A DNA stretch of 64,000 bases from contig DATLFG010000057.1 of NCBI GenBank assembly GCA_035524955.1, forward strand, positions 15,719 to 79,718, given 5' to 3'. Origin of the DNA: CAMLFJ01 sp035524955 (GTDB lineage Bacteria; Methylomirabilota; Methylomirabilia; Rokubacteriales; CSP1-6). Below the pieces are notes generated by a model. The model did not search any database, had not been told where the DNA came from, and was given only the letters and a program-made list of their open reading frames with translations. The translations under genes and the position numbers were made by a program. The stretch's first letter is position 1; each line of letters starts with the position of its first letter. Shown here piece after piece: positions 50,746 to 60,128 of this stretch.

Positions 50746-50870
50746 GGGGATATCTCCTTTTTGGAGCTTCGGCCTCATGTACCGGACGCCCCTGTAGACG
50801 GAGGTCGCCCCGGCCCCGTTTACCCCGCCCCGGTGGCGCAGACGGGCCGGGTGCCTTACCATGTCCGGCC

Positions 50871-52895
50871 ATGAGCGTACATGCGAGCGTCTGTCCCCTC
50901 GATTGCCCGGACACCTGCAGCCTCACCGTGACCGTGGAGCACGCGAAGATCGTGAAGATCCGCGGGTCGCGGGCCAATCCCTACACCGCCGGAGTGATCT
51001 GCACCAAGGTCGCCGGCTCGTATCCCGAGTGGGTGCACGGGCCCGGGCGCCTGCAGACCCCGCTGCGCCGCGTCGGCGCCAAGGGCGAGGGGCGCTTCGC
51101 ACCGGTGTCCTGGGACGAGGCGCTCGACATCATCCACGAGCGCGTGACCGGCGTGATCGCGGCCCACGGGCCGCAGGCGGTGCTGCCGCTCAACTACGCG
51201 GGCCCGCACGGCATGCTGGCGTACGCCTCCATGGACCTGCGCTTCTTCCACAAGCTGGGCGCCTCGCTCCTGGACCGCCCGCCGCTCTGCGGGGGCATCC
51301 GGACCCAGGCCTGGCTCGGCACCTTCGGCGCCGCGCCCGGCATCGCCCCCGAGCAGGTGCGCCACTCCAAGCTCACGATCGCGTGGGGTAACAACGTCAC
51401 GTGGTCGAACCTCCACCTGACGCCGATCATCAATGCGGCCCGCCGCGACGGGGCCAAGATCGTGGTGGTGGATCCCAAGCGCATCAAGATCGCCGAGCAG
51501 GCGGACATGCACGTGGCGCTCAAGCCCGGCACCGACGTGGTGCTGGCCTGGGCGCTCGCCGCGGAGCTGGAGCGGCGGGGCGCCCTCGATCGCGCGTTCA
51601 TCGAGCGGCACGTGACCGGCTTCGAGGAGTTCATGGCGGGCGCGCGGCGCTACTCGGTGGCGGAGGCCGCGCGGATCTGCCAGGTGCCGGAGGCGCAGAT
51701 CCGCCAGCTCGCGGAGTGGTACCACACGCTCTCGCCCGCCTCCATCAGCGTGGGCAACGGGCTCGAGCGCAACCAGAACGGCGGCAGCGGCATCCGCGCG
51801 ATCTTCGCGCTGCCCGCGCTGGCCGGGAAGTTCGGGGTGCCGGGCGGCGGGCTCGTCAACGGGGCCGGCTTCGTGTTCCCGAAGACCCCCGCCCGGCTGC
51901 AGCGGCCGGATCTGGTGCCGCCGGGCACCCGCACGCTCAACATCGTGGACGTGGGGGCGCACCTGCTCGATCCGACGCTGTCGCCGCCCATCAAGGCGCT
52001 CTTCGTCTACAACCACAACCCGCTCGTCGTGCATCCGGACCAGAACCGCATGCGCCGCGGGCTGAGCCGGGAGGATCTCTTCATCGTGGGCTGCGACGTC
52101 GTGATGACCGACAGCCTCGCCTACGCCGACGTGGTGCTGCCCGCCTCGAGCCACTTCGAGTACGACGACCTCTACGCGGCCTACGGCCAGCACTGGCTGC
52201 AGCGCGCCGAGCCGGTGATCCCGGCGCAGCACGACTCGCGGCCCAACACCGAGATCTTCCGGCGTCTGGCCGCGCGCTTCGGCTTCACCGACCCGATCTT
52301 CCGGGCCAGCGACGCCCAGCTCATGGACGACGCGATGGACCCGGCCGACCCACGCCTGGGCGGCGTGGCGCCGAGCCGGCTCCCCACCGACCGCGCCACC
52401 GCGATGACGGTGGACGGCGGGCCGGCCATCCTGTTCAAGAACGTCTTTCCCAAGACCGCCTCCGGCAAGGTGGAGCTGGCCTCGGAGTACCTCGATAGGA
52501 AGTACGGCAGCCGGCTGCCGACCTACCGCGCCTACGAGACGCGGTTCCCGCTGATCCTCATCACTCCCGCGTCCGACGAGCGCATCACCTCCACGTTCGG
52601 GGGGCTCAAGACGGGCGACGCGACGCCGCCGCTCGAGATGCATCCGGACGACGCGCGAGCCCGCGGGCTCGCGGACGGCGTGATGGTGCGCGTGTGGAAC
52701 GAGCTCGGCGAGGTACACCTGCCGCTCCGGATCACCGACGAGATCCGGCCCGGCGTGCTGTGCAGCCTGAAGGGCGCGTGGATGAAGACCAGCGGCAACG
52801 GCCAGACCGTGTCCGCGCTGGCCCCGGGTCACCACGCCGACATCTGCGGGGGCGCCTGCTACAACGACTGCCGCGTCGAGGTCGCCGCGCTCTAG
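50871..52895 (+). CDS. Molybdopterin-dependent oxidoreductase (DMSOR family)
   Basis: A 674-aa catalytic subunit. The N-terminal 4Fe-4S site is C8, C12, C16 and C44; then the molybdopterin domains (AWGNNVTWSNLHLTP, IVVVDPKR, YNHNPLVVHPDQN, VVLPASSHFEYDD, HPDDARARGLADG). No twin-arginine signal, so it is cytosolic, and no FeS or membrane subunit is adjacent. Substrate unknown; this soluble branch is often linked to formate- or thiol-type chemistry. Confidence 0.9.
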   Translation: MSVHASVCPLDCPDTCSLTVTVEHAKIVKIRGSRANPYTAGVICTKVAGSYPEWVHGPGRLQTPLRRVGAKGEGRFAPVSWDEALDIIHERVTGVIAAHGPQAVLPLNYAGPHGMLAYASMDLRFFHKLGASLLDRPPLCGGIRTQAWLGTFGAAPGIAPEQVRHSKLTIAWGNNVTWSNLHLTPIINAARRDGAKIVVVDPKRIKIAEQADMHVALKPGTDVVLAWALAAELERRGALDRAFIERHVTGFEEFMAGARRYSVAEAARICQVPEAQIRQLAEWYHTLSPASISVGNGLERNQNGGSGIRAIFALPALAGKFGVPGGGLVNGAGFVFPKTPARLQRPDLVPPGTRTLNIVDVGAHLLDPTLSPPIKALFVYNHNPLVVHPDQNRMRRGLSREDLFIVGCDVVMTDSLAYADVVLPASSHFEYDDLYAAYGQHWLQRAEPVIPAQHDSRPNTEIFRRLAARFGFTDPIFRASDAQLMDDAMDPADPRLGGVAPSRLPTDRATAMTVDGGPAILFKNVFPKTASGKVELASEYLDRKYGSRLPTYRAYETRFPLILITPASDERITSTFGGLKTGDATPPLEMHPDDARARGLADGVMVRVWNELGEVHLPLRITDEIRPGVLCSLKGAWMKTSGNGQTVSALAPGHHADICGGACYNDCRVEVAAL

Positions 52896-52915
52896 GGGTT
52901 GTGTAGGGGCGGCTC

Positions 52916-53386
52916 CTAGCGCTTGCCGTTCACCCGGCTCAGCTCGGTGCTCAGGCAGCGGGCCACCCAGGCCTCGCGCTTGGCCGGCGCGATCACGTCG
53001 TCGATGGTGCGCGGCGAGAAGAGCGCCAGGGCCTCCCAGCAGCGCTCGCGGGCCTGCGCCATCTGCAGATCGGCCTGGAGCATCCGCAGGGTTCGGCTGC
53101 GCTCGGCGTCCCAGCGCACCGCCACCACCACCACCGCGAGGGCCGCGCCCACCACCATGATGAGGAACAGCAGGGCGGCCACGCCCTGCCACTGGCGGAT
53201 GCGGCGCTCGGCCGCGTCCACGAGGCCGGAAAGCTTCACCTCCACCGGCCCGCCCGGGTGCCGGACGATCTCCACCGCGCGATGCTGGGCGCGCGTGAGC
53301 AGCGGGGAAGGCGGGCGGGCGCGCGCCGGGCGCGTGGGGGCGGCCGCGTCCAGCAGGGACGACTGTCTCGAATCCATCGCGCTCAT
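52916..53386 (-). CDS. Single-span membrane protein of unknown function
   Basis: A 156-aa protein with one helix (VAALLFLIMVVGAALAVVVV) near residues 75-95, a basic N-terminal half and a helical C-terminal half with two Cys. GGAGG is 9 nt before ATG 53386. Unknown family. Confidence 0.6.
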   Translation of the reverse strand: MSAMDSRQSSLLDAAAPTRPARARPPSPLLTRAQHRAVEIVRHPGGPVEVKLSGLVDAAERRIRQWQGVAALLFLIMVVGAALAVVVVAVRWDAERSRTLRMLQADLQMAQARERCWEALALFSPRTIDDVIAPAKREAWVARCLSTELSRVNGKR

Positions 53387-53443
53387 GTGGCCCATCCTCC
53401 TGTGGTCATGACGCACCGCGTTTGCGCTGCCCCGCCCTCCTTC

Positions 53444-54295
53444 TTAGCGCACTCGGAGCCGCGGGTCCAGCACGTCTCGCAAACCGTCGCCGAGCAGGTT
53501 GAGGCTCAGCCCGGCCACCGTGAGGGCGAGGCCCGGGAAGAGGCTCACCCAGAAGGCCTCGCGGATGACGTTCTTGCCGCTCGCGATCACGTTGCCCCAC
53601 GACGGCACGTAGGGCGGCACCCCCACGCCGAGGAAGCCCAGGATCGCCTCGGCGAGGATCGCGTACGCGAACACGAAGCTGCCCTGCACCAGGAGCGGGC
53701 CCACGCAGTTGGGCAGGATGTGCCGGAGCGCGATCGCGCTGTCCCGCCGGCCGAGCGCGCGCGCGGCCTGGATGTAGTCCAGCTCGCGCAGGCTCAGCAC
53801 CGTACTGCGGATGATCATGGCGGTGCGCGGCATGTAGACCACCGAGAGCGCGAGGATCACGTTCCACACCCCGGGCCCGCGCGCGGCCATCAGCGCGATG
53901 GCGAGCAGGATGGCCGGGAAGGCCATGAGGCCGTCCATGCAGCGCATCACCGGCACGTCGAGACGCCGCGAGTAGCCCGCGGTGAGTCCGATGATGATGC
54001 CCCCCGCCGAGGTCAGCAGCATGGTGGTGAGCCCGACCAGCAGGGAGACCCGGCTGCCGTGCAGCACCAGGCTGTAGATGTCGCGCCCGAACTCGTCGGT
54101 GCCGAGGTAGTGCTGCCCGCTCGGCGGCCGGAGCCGGTCGGCGGGCGTGAGCCGCGTGGGGTTGTGGGTGGACACCACGTCGGCCAGGAGCGCGGCCGCC
54201 ACCAGCAGGAGCAGGATCGCGGCGCCGGCCATCACCCCGCCGTTCCGGGCCAGCCGGCGTACCCAGCGCTGCCGCTCGGTCAGGGGCTCAGTCAT
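53444..54295 (-). CDS. ABC transporter permease, dipeptide/oligopeptide type (DppC-like)
   Basis: A 283-aa inner-membrane permease. NPTRLTPADRLRPPSGQHYLGTDEFGRD is the DppC/OppC signature, and the EAILGFLGVGVPP loop carries the EAA-type ATPase contact. Its start overlaps the DppB-like gene by 8 nt. The matching ATP-binding genes are not next to it. Confidence 0.93.
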   Translation of the reverse strand: MTEPLTERQRWVRRLARNGGVMAGAAILLLLVAAALLADVVSTHNPTRLTPADRLRPPSGQHYLGTDEFGRDIYSLVLHGSRVSLLVGLTTMLLTSAGGIIIGLTAGYSRRLDVPVMRCMDGLMAFPAILLAIALMAARGPGVWNVILALSVVYMPRTAMIIRSTVLSLRELDYIQAARALGRRDSAIALRHILPNCVGPLLVQGSFVFAYAILAEAILGFLGVGVPPYVPSWGNVIASGKNVIREAFWVSLFPGLALTVAGLSLNLLGDGLRDVLDPRLRVR

Positions 54296-55232
54296 AGCGG
54301 ATGCGGGGATCGATGAAGGCGTAGAGCACGTCCACGAGGAGGTTGATGAAGACGTAGACCGCCGCGGTCACCAGCACCACCCCCTGCACCACCGGGTAGT
54401 CCCGGCGCAGGATCGCGGAGATGACGAGCCGGCCCAGCCCCGGGATATTGAAGACGATCTCGGTCACCACCGCACCCCCGATGAGCACCGCGGTGGTCAC
54501 CCCGATCACCGTCACCACCGGCACCAGCGCGTTGCGGAAGGCGTGCACGTAGGTGACCGCGCGATCGGGCAGGCCCTTGGCCCGCGCGGTGCGGACGTAG
54601 TCCTGCTGGAGCGCCTCCAGCATGCAGGAGCGGCTGATGCGCGCGATCAGGGCCGACTGGTTGAAGCCGAGCGAGACCGCGGGCAGCACCATGTAGCGCA
54701 GCGCGCTCACCGGCTCGGAGAAGATCGAGGCATAGCCCGCGGCGGGCAGCCAGCCGAGGCGCACCGCGAAGAGGTAGATGAAGTTGAGGCTCAGCCAGAA
54801 GCCGGGCACGCAGACACCCAGGAGGGAGCCGAACATCAGGGTGCGATCCCAGATCGACCCGCGGTGGGCCGCCGCCACGACACCGGAGGGCACGCCGACG
54901 ACCACCGCCACCAGCAGCGCGCAGGCCATCAGCATGAGGGTGGGCTCGGCCCGCTCGGCGATCGCGGTCACCACCGGCCGGTCCAGGAAGTAGGACTGGC
55001 CGAGATCGCCGCGCAGCACGCGGGCGTAGAAGCCCAGGAGCTGCTCGTGGATCGGCCGGTCGAGCCCGAGCGACCGCCGCGTGGCCTCGATCTGGGCCGG
55101 GCTCGCGTCGGGCCCCAGCATCACGCTCACCGGATCGCCGGGGATCAGGTGGATGAGCAGGAAGACGACCGTCACCACCACCGCCATCACCGGGATGACG
55201 GCGAGGAGGCGCCGGACCAGATAGCCGACCAC
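54288..55232 (-). CDS. ABC transporter permease, dipeptide/oligopeptide type (DppB-like)
   Basis: A 314-aa permease: YLVRRLLAVIPVMAVVVTVVF, DPVSVMLGPDASPAQIEATRRSLGLDRP, then the TVRTARAKGLPDRAVTYVHAFRNALVPV EAA loop. Downstream of the binding-protein gene across a repeat-rich 177-bp gap. Confidence 0.93.
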   Translation of the reverse strand: MVGYLVRRLLAVIPVMAVVVTVVFLLIHLIPGDPVSVMLGPDASPAQIEATRRSLGLDRPIHEQLLGFYARVLRGDLGQSYFLDRPVVTAIAERAEPTLMLMACALLVAVVVGVPSGVVAAAHRGSIWDRTLMFGSLLGVCVPGFWLSLNFIYLFAVRLGWLPAAGYASIFSEPVSALRYMVLPAVSLGFNQSALIARISRSCMLEALQQDYVRTARAKGLPDRAVTYVHAFRNALVPVVTVIGVTTAVLIGGAVVTEIVFNIPGLGRLVISAILRRDYPVVQGVVLVTAAVYVFINLLVDVLYAFIDPRIRYD

Positions 55233-55276
55233 GAGGGCAGGTCAGGCCGCGCCGCGGACGGGCGACCCCCTCAATT

Positions 55277-55409
55277 ACTGATCCGCTCGGCTCGCCTGCG
55301 GCTGCACCTCGCCAAGCCACTGATCCGCTCGGCTCGATATCTGATCGCTCGGCTCGCCTTCGGCTTCGCCTTCGGCTTCGCCTCGCCCAGCCGGCTGCAC
55401 CTCGCCATG
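55277..55409. repeat. Degenerate tandem repeat array (family B, locus 2)
   Basis: ACTGATCCGCTCGGCTCG occurs at 55277-55294 and 55319-55336 (42-bp period), with a truncated third copy from about 55340 and a 12-bp CGCCTTCGGCTT repeat (55355-55366, 55367-55378). On the minus strand the array starts CATGGCGAGGTGCAGCCG just after the binding-protein stop, resembling the 45-bp unit at 5116. Confidence 0.8.
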
Positions 55410-56975
55410 CTATTTCTCCAGCCACACGTTGTAGAAGCGGATGCGCTCGGTGGACTCGTCGAAGCCCTTGAGCGTGTTTCGCGCGGCCCGCAAGCCGAAC
55501 AGGTCGCCGTAGCGGATGACCGGCACCTTCTCGTAGAACTGCCGCGTCTGCTGCTCCCACAGCGCCTTCCGCTTCTTGGGATCCGTCTCGCGGGCCAGCT
55601 CCGACTGCACCTTGAGGATGCTCTCGTCGCTCGTCCAGCCGGGCCAGCTCGAGGTCAGGTAGATGTGGTGGGTCGGGTCGTAGAAGGCGCCCATGCCGGT
55701 GGTGAACACGTCGTACTCCTTCGAGTTGTTCCGCCGCTTGACGAGGGTGGCCCAGTCCACCACCTGCAGGTCGATGTTGAAGCCCGCGTCCTCGAGCTGC
55801 TGCTTGCTGAGCAGCGCGAAGTCGTACATCCACTTGTACTCCTGGGTGGTCATGAAGCGGATCGGCTCCTTCTTGTAGCCCGCCTCCTGCAGGAGTCGCT
55901 TGGCCTTGTCCCGGTTGCGCTCGTTCCAGGGCAGCCCCGAGAGCTTGGTGTGCCAGGCGCTGATCTCCATCGGGGCGAGGCTACTGTCCATCCGATAGAA
56001 TTCCTTCTTGCCCCCCGCCACGTTCCGCATGATGGGCTCGATGTCGATCGCCGCCTGCCAGGCCTGACGCAGCTTCTGGTTCGTCATCAGGCCTTCCTTC
56101 TTGTTGAACACGGCCACGAGCCAGTAGTAGGGCTTCGAGACGATGGGCCGGGCGCCCGCGCTGGCCTTGAGACGGTCGAAGGCGTCGAGGTTGAGGTCGT
56201 CCGCGAAGTCGAGCTCGCCGGTCTCCACCTGGGCCACGCGCGTCGCCACCTCGGGCACCGGCACCCAGCGGATCTCGTCCACCCACGCGGTCTTGCCCCC
56301 GCCGTAGCCGTTCGGCTTCTCGTTGCGCGACTTGTAGTCGTCGAAGCGCACCATCCGGATGTACTGGTCGGGCTTCCACTCCGCGAGCTTGAAGGGGCCG
56401 GTGCCCACGTACTCGGTCGCCTTCACCTCCGGCGCGAACTTCTCGGCGATCTCCTTGGGATAGATGGCGCCGAAGTTGTTGGGGACCGCGAGCGAGATGA
56501 GCACGATCGCGGATTTCTCCTTCAGCTTCATCTCCACGGTGTACCGGTCCACCGCCCGCAGCTCGGCGACCTGGGCGAAGAGCGACTTGCCGTAGTTGGA
56601 CTGCTTGCCCCAGCGATTGAGCGAGGCCACCACATCCTCGGAGGACATCTCCTTGCCGTTGTGGAACTTCACGCCCTGCCGGAGCTTGAAGGTGTAGGTG
56701 AGCCCGTCCTTGCTGACGGTGTGGCTCTCGGCCAGCATCGGGATCGGCTTCTTGTCACGGTCGAGGCTGTAGAGCCCCTCGTAGAGGTGGTTGGTCAGCG
56801 TCTCGGTGATGCTCGCGGTCGTCCAGTGCGCGTCGAGCGCGGGCGGCTCGCCGAGATTGCCGACCCGGAGCACTCCGCCCTTCTTCTGCGCGTCGGCGGG
56901 CGCGGCCGCGAATGTGAGCAGCGCGCCCATCGCGAGCACGGTCAGCAGCCGTAGCGAGATCGTTCGACGTGTCAT
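55410..56975 (-). CDS. ABC transporter substrate-binding protein, family 5 (peptide/nickel)
   Basis: A 521-aa periplasmic binding protein with a signal peptide (RLLTVLAMGALLTFAAAPADA). GGVLRVGNLGEPPALDAHWT and LTYTFKLRQGVKFHNGKEMSSEDVV are the family-5 hallmarks. GGAGG precedes ATG 56975. Works with the two permeases downstream; the ligand may be a peptide or another small molecule. Confidence 0.92.
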   Translation of the reverse strand: MTRRTISLRLLTVLAMGALLTFAAAPADAQKKGGVLRVGNLGEPPALDAHWTTASITETLTNHLYEGLYSLDRDKKPIPMLAESHTVSKDGLTYTFKLRQGVKFHNGKEMSSEDVVASLNRWGKQSNYGKSLFAQVAELRAVDRYTVEMKLKEKSAIVLISLAVPNNFGAIYPKEIAEKFAPEVKATEYVGTGPFKLAEWKPDQYIRMVRFDDYKSRNEKPNGYGGGKTAWVDEIRWVPVPEVATRVAQVETGELDFADDLNLDAFDRLKASAGARPIVSKPYYWLVAVFNKKEGLMTNQKLRQAWQAAIDIEPIMRNVAGGKKEFYRMDSSLAPMEISAWHTKLSGLPWNERNRDKAKRLLQEAGYKKEPIRFMTTQEYKWMYDFALLSKQQLEDAGFNIDLQVVDWATLVKRRNNSKEYDVFTTGMGAFYDPTHHIYLTSSWPGWTSDESILKVQSELARETDPKKRKALWEQQTRQFYEKVPVIRYGDLFGLRAARNTLKGFDESTERIRFYNVWLEK

Positions 56976-57092
56976 GCCTGCACCTCCGGAACGAGCGTGG
57001 GTGGTCTCGGGTCTCAAGACTCTGCGATGACTGGTGCGCCTTGTCAACTGCCGCGTGCCTCCCTAGACTGTCGGGCGGAGGGGAACCTGACC

Positions 57093-57560
57093 ATGGGCGT
57101 CAGCGGAATCCTGCACACCGGACTCACCGTCAGCGATCTGGACCGGTCGATCGCGTTCTATCGCGATCTGCTCGGCCTCGAGCTGATCACCCAGTGGGAC
57201 AGCAGCCAGCCGTACCTGCGCGCGGTGGTCGGCTATCCGGACGCGGAGCTGCGCATCGCGCTGCTGCGCCTGCCCGCGCCGCCGGACGCGGTACCGGGTC
57301 ACCACATCGAGCTCCTCGAGTATCGGCGGCCGCGTGGGCGCCGGGGCGACGCGAGCACCTACGTTCCCGGCAACGGCCACGTGGCCTTCATGGTGGAAGA
57401 CCTCGACGCCACCTATGCCGACCTCAAGGCCAAGGGCGTGCGCTTCAAGTCGGCCCCGGTGGACATCACCCACGGGCGCAACGCGGGCGCCAAGGGCGTC
57501 TACTTCTTCGATCCCGACGACATCACGCTCGAGCTGATCCAGCCGGCCCGCCGGCCATGA
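57093..57560 (+). CDS. VOC superfamily (glyoxalase-like) protein
   Basis: A 155-aa vicinal-oxygen-chelate protein: ILHTGLTVSDLDRSIAFYRD, HIELLEY, GHVAFMVEDLDATYADLKAKG and FFDPDDITLELIQ give the His/Glu metal pattern. GGAGGGGAA precedes ATG 57093. Its stop overlaps the ATG of the SDR gene. Confidence 0.88.
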   Translation: MGVSGILHTGLTVSDLDRSIAFYRDLLGLELITQWDSSQPYLRAVVGYPDAELRIALLRLPAPPDAVPGHHIELLEYRRPRGRRGDASTYVPGNGHVAFMVEDLDATYADLKAKGVRFKSAPVDITHGRNAGAKGVYFFDPDDITLELIQPARRP

Positions 57561-58324
57561 CGAGCCTGGACCTCTTCCGGCTCGACGGGCAGATCGCGGT
57601 GGTGGTGGGCGGCGCGGGCGGGCTGGGCGCGGCCATGGCGCGCGGCCTGGCCGAGGCGGGCGCCGCGGTCGCGGTGGCGGACGCCAACGCGGGCCAGGCC
57701 AAGCTCGTGGCCGACGAGATCGCGAAGCGGGGGGGACGCACGCTGGCGGTGCCGCTGGACGTCGCCGACCGGGGGAGCGTGGAGCGCATGACGGCGGAGG
57801 TCGAGGACCGGCTCGGCGCCGTGGACGTGCTCGTCAACAGCGCGGGCATCACCCACCGCAGCCCCGCCTCCGACTTCCCCGAGGCCGAGTGGCATCGCGT
57901 GCTCGCGGTGAACTTGAGCGGCGTCTTCTGGGGCTGCCAGGTCGTGGGGCGGCGCATGCTTGCGCGGCGGCGCGGGTCCATCGTCAACATCGCGTCGATC
58001 GCGGGCGAGATCGGCCTGACCGGCACGGTGGCCTATGCCGCGAGCAAGGGCGGGGTGGTCATGCTGACGCGGGCGCTCGCAGTGGAGTGGGCGCCCCGGA
58101 ACGTGCGCGTCAACGCGATCGCACCGTCGTGGTTCGAGTCGAACATCGGCGACCTGATCCACCGCGAGCCCGATTACGCCGAGCGCGCGATGCGCCGCGT
58201 CCCGATGGGCCGCATGGGCAAGCCCGACGAGCTGATCGGCGCCGCCCTCTACCTGGCCTCCGCCGCCTCCGCCATGGTCACCGGCCACGTCCTCGCCGTG
58301 GACGGCGGCACCCTCGCCTCCTAG
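57557..58324 (+). CDS. SDR family oxidoreductase
   Basis: A 255-aa short-chain dehydrogenase: VGGAGGLGAAMARGLAEAG, NSAG, Ser in NIASIAG, YAASK, and AVDGGTLAS at the end. ATGA overlap with the VOC gene. It overlaps the ABC ATPase gene tail to tail by 4 nt. Substrate unknown. Confidence 0.92.
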   Translation: MTSLDLFRLDGQIAVVVGGAGGLGAAMARGLAEAGAAVAVADANAGQAKLVADEIAKRGGRTLAVPLDVADRGSVERMTAEVEDRLGAVDVLVNSAGITHRSPASDFPEAEWHRVLAVNLSGVFWGCQVVGRRMLARRRGSIVNIASIAGEIGLTGTVAYAASKGGVVMLTRALAVEWAPRNVRVNAIAPSWFESNIGDLIHREPDYAERAMRRVPMGRMGKPDELIGAALYLASAASAMVTGHVLAVDGGTLAS

Positions 58325-59085
58325 CCGCTGAGCGCCTGGTGCACCGCCAGGGTGAGAGCGCCGAAGTCGGCGTCGGCGCGGGAGGCGACGGTGCGGGGAC
58401 GCGGCAGGGGCACGTCGAAGACGCGCGCGAGCCGGCCCGGGCGCGCGGTCATGACCACCACGCGGTCGGCGAGGAACACCGCCTCCGGGATCGAGTGGGT
58501 CACGAACACGATGGTCTTGCGCTCGCGGCTGCCCTCGCCCCAGACCCGCAGCAGCTCCAGGTTCATCTCGTCGCGGGTCATCGCGTCGAGCGCGCCGAAC
58601 GGCTCGTCCATCAGCAAGAGCGGCGGGTCGAGCAGTAGCGCGCGGCAGAGGGAGGCGCGCTGCTGCATGCCGCCCGACAGCTCGCGCGGCCGCTTCCCGG
58701 CAAACTCGTCGAGGCCGACCAGCCGCAATAGCTCGGCCGCGCGGCTCCGGTAGGCGTCGGGATCGAGGCCGGAGAGCTCGGCGGGCAACAGCACGTTGGA
58801 CTCGATGGTGCGCCACTTGAGCAGCACCGGCGCCTGGAAGACCATGCCGACGGACGGCAGCGGCCGCGTCACCGGGCGGCCGTCCACCTCGACCCGGCCG
58901 CGGCTCGGCGGCCGCAGCCCCGCGATGACGCGCAGGAGTGTGGACTTGCCGCAGCCCGAGGGGCCCACGATGGCCACCAGCTCCCCGCGCCCTACCGCGA
59001 GGTCGATGTCCCGAAGTGCCTCGACCGTGCCGGACGCCGTCGCGTAGGTCATCCCGACACGGTCGAGGCGAATGAGATCGGTCAC
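58321..59085 (-). CDS. ABC transporter ATP-binding protein (SsuB/TauB/ThiZ type)
   Basis: A 254-aa ATPase with Walker A GPSGCGKST, signature LSGGMQQRASLCRAL and Walker B LLLMDEPFGALD. Third gene of the minus-strand permease / binding protein / ATPase importer operon. Confidence 0.94.
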   Translation of the reverse strand: MTDLIRLDRVGMTYATASGTVEALRDIDLAVGRGELVAIVGPSGCGKSTLLRVIAGLRPPSRGRVEVDGRPVTRPLPSVGMVFQAPVLLKWRTIESNVLLPAELSGLDPDAYRSRAAELLRLVGLDEFAGKRPRELSGGMQQRASLCRALLLDPPLLLMDEPFGALDAMTRDEMNLELLRVWGEGSRERKTIVFVTHSIPEAVFLADRVVVMTARPGRLARVFDVPLPRPRTVASRADADFGALTLAVHQALSG

Positions 59086-59095
59086 GCGCCTGGGG

Positions 59096-60115
59096 TCAGC
59101 GGGCGGACCGGGGCAGCTCCACCTTGGTCAGGAACTCGTTGGTGTAGACCGCCTTGCACTCGACCTTGGTCGGCACGCCCATATAGGTGTTGACCAGGTC
59201 CACCGAGTCGCACATCTTCTTCTCTTCCATCCAGCCGATCCCGTTCCTCGCGTAGCGGTCGGTCTTCATCAGGTCGAGGCCCATCATCATGTTGGGCTCG
59301 ATGATCGCGAGGTCGATCTCGGGCACCCGCTTCTTGAAGATCTCGAGCGCCGACTTGGGATCGCTCATCACGTCGCGCCAGCCCAGGTACGAGGCCTCGA
59401 GAAACGCCTTCAGCACCGGCCCGCGCTCCTTCATCGTCTTCTCGCTGGCGATGACGGACATGCTGTACATGTCGAAGCCGTGGTCGGCCCACGGCAGCAT
59501 GACCGCGTTGCCCTTGCCCATGGCTTTCTCGTAGAACGGCAGCCCGGTGGTGTAGTCGGCCACCGCGTCCACCCGCTTCTCGGCCAGCGCGGGCACCTTG
59601 GCCGCGGGCTCCACGTTCACCCACGTGACCTTGCTCTGGTCGATCCCGTGCAGGCGCGCGAAGGCGGGGAACATCTGCCGCTGCCCGTCACCGGGCGGCG
59701 CGGCCACGCTCTTGCCCTCCAGGTCCTTGGGCTTGGTGATGGGCGCTTCCTTTCGGCTCCAGATATTGAGCGGGCTCTTGTCGAAGACCATGCCCACCAC
59801 CTTCACCTTGGCGCCGCGGGAGGAGGCGGCGATGACCACCGCGCTGTCGGCCAGGCCGATGTCGGCGCGCCCGGTGTCCACCTTGGCGATGGAGTCGCCG
59901 GAGCCCTTGGAGTTCTGCATGTCCACGTCGAGGCCGCGCTGCCGGTAGTAGCCCTTCTCGAGCGCCACCCAGTAGGCCGCGTGGTCGCCGACCGGGAACC
60001 AGTTGAGCGCGAAGACGATCTTCTGGGGCGCCGGCTGGGCCGACGGCCCCCCCGAGCCGAGCGCCACCACGATGCCGATGATCACGAGCACGACGAGAAT
60101 CGAGACGCGTCGCAT
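59096..60115 (-). CDS. ABC transporter substrate-binding protein (NMT1/THI5-like)
   Basis: A 339-aa binding protein with an N-terminal signal (VSILVVLVIIGIVVALGSGG) and FALNWFPVGDHAAYWVALEK then RGLDVDMQNSKGSGDSIAKV typical of NMT1/ThiY-like proteins. These bind pyrimidine precursors of thiamine or aromatic/sulfonate ligands. Ligand not proven; AAGGAG precedes ATG. Confidence 0.9.
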   Translation of the reverse strand: MRRVSILVVLVIIGIVVALGSGGPSAQPAPQKIVFALNWFPVGDHAAYWVALEKGYYRQRGLDVDMQNSKGSGDSIAKVDTGRADIGLADSAVVIAASSRGAKVKVVGMVFDKSPLNIWSRKEAPITKPKDLEGKSVAAPPGDGQRQMFPAFARLHGIDQSKVTWVNVEPAAKVPALAEKRVDAVADYTTGLPFYEKAMGKGNAVMLPWADHGFDMYSMSVIASEKTMKERGPVLKAFLEASYLGWRDVMSDPKSALEIFKKRVPEIDLAIIEPNMMMGLDLMKTDRYARNGIGWMEEKKMCDSVDLVNTYMGVPTKVECKAVYTNEFLTKVELPRSAR

Positions 60116-60128
60116 AGGTTGTTCTCCT

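Noticed and set aside
50856..53192. Open frame of 778 codons opposite the molybdopterin enzyme
   Set aside because: No domain; composition of a shadow frame.
55277..55409. CRISPR or attachment site
   Set aside because: Degenerate tandem units without unique spacers, and no integrase or tRNA nearby.
54147..56954. Open frame of 935 codons opposite the peptide transporter genes
   Set aside because: Shadow of well-supported permease and binding-protein genes; runs through the repeat array.
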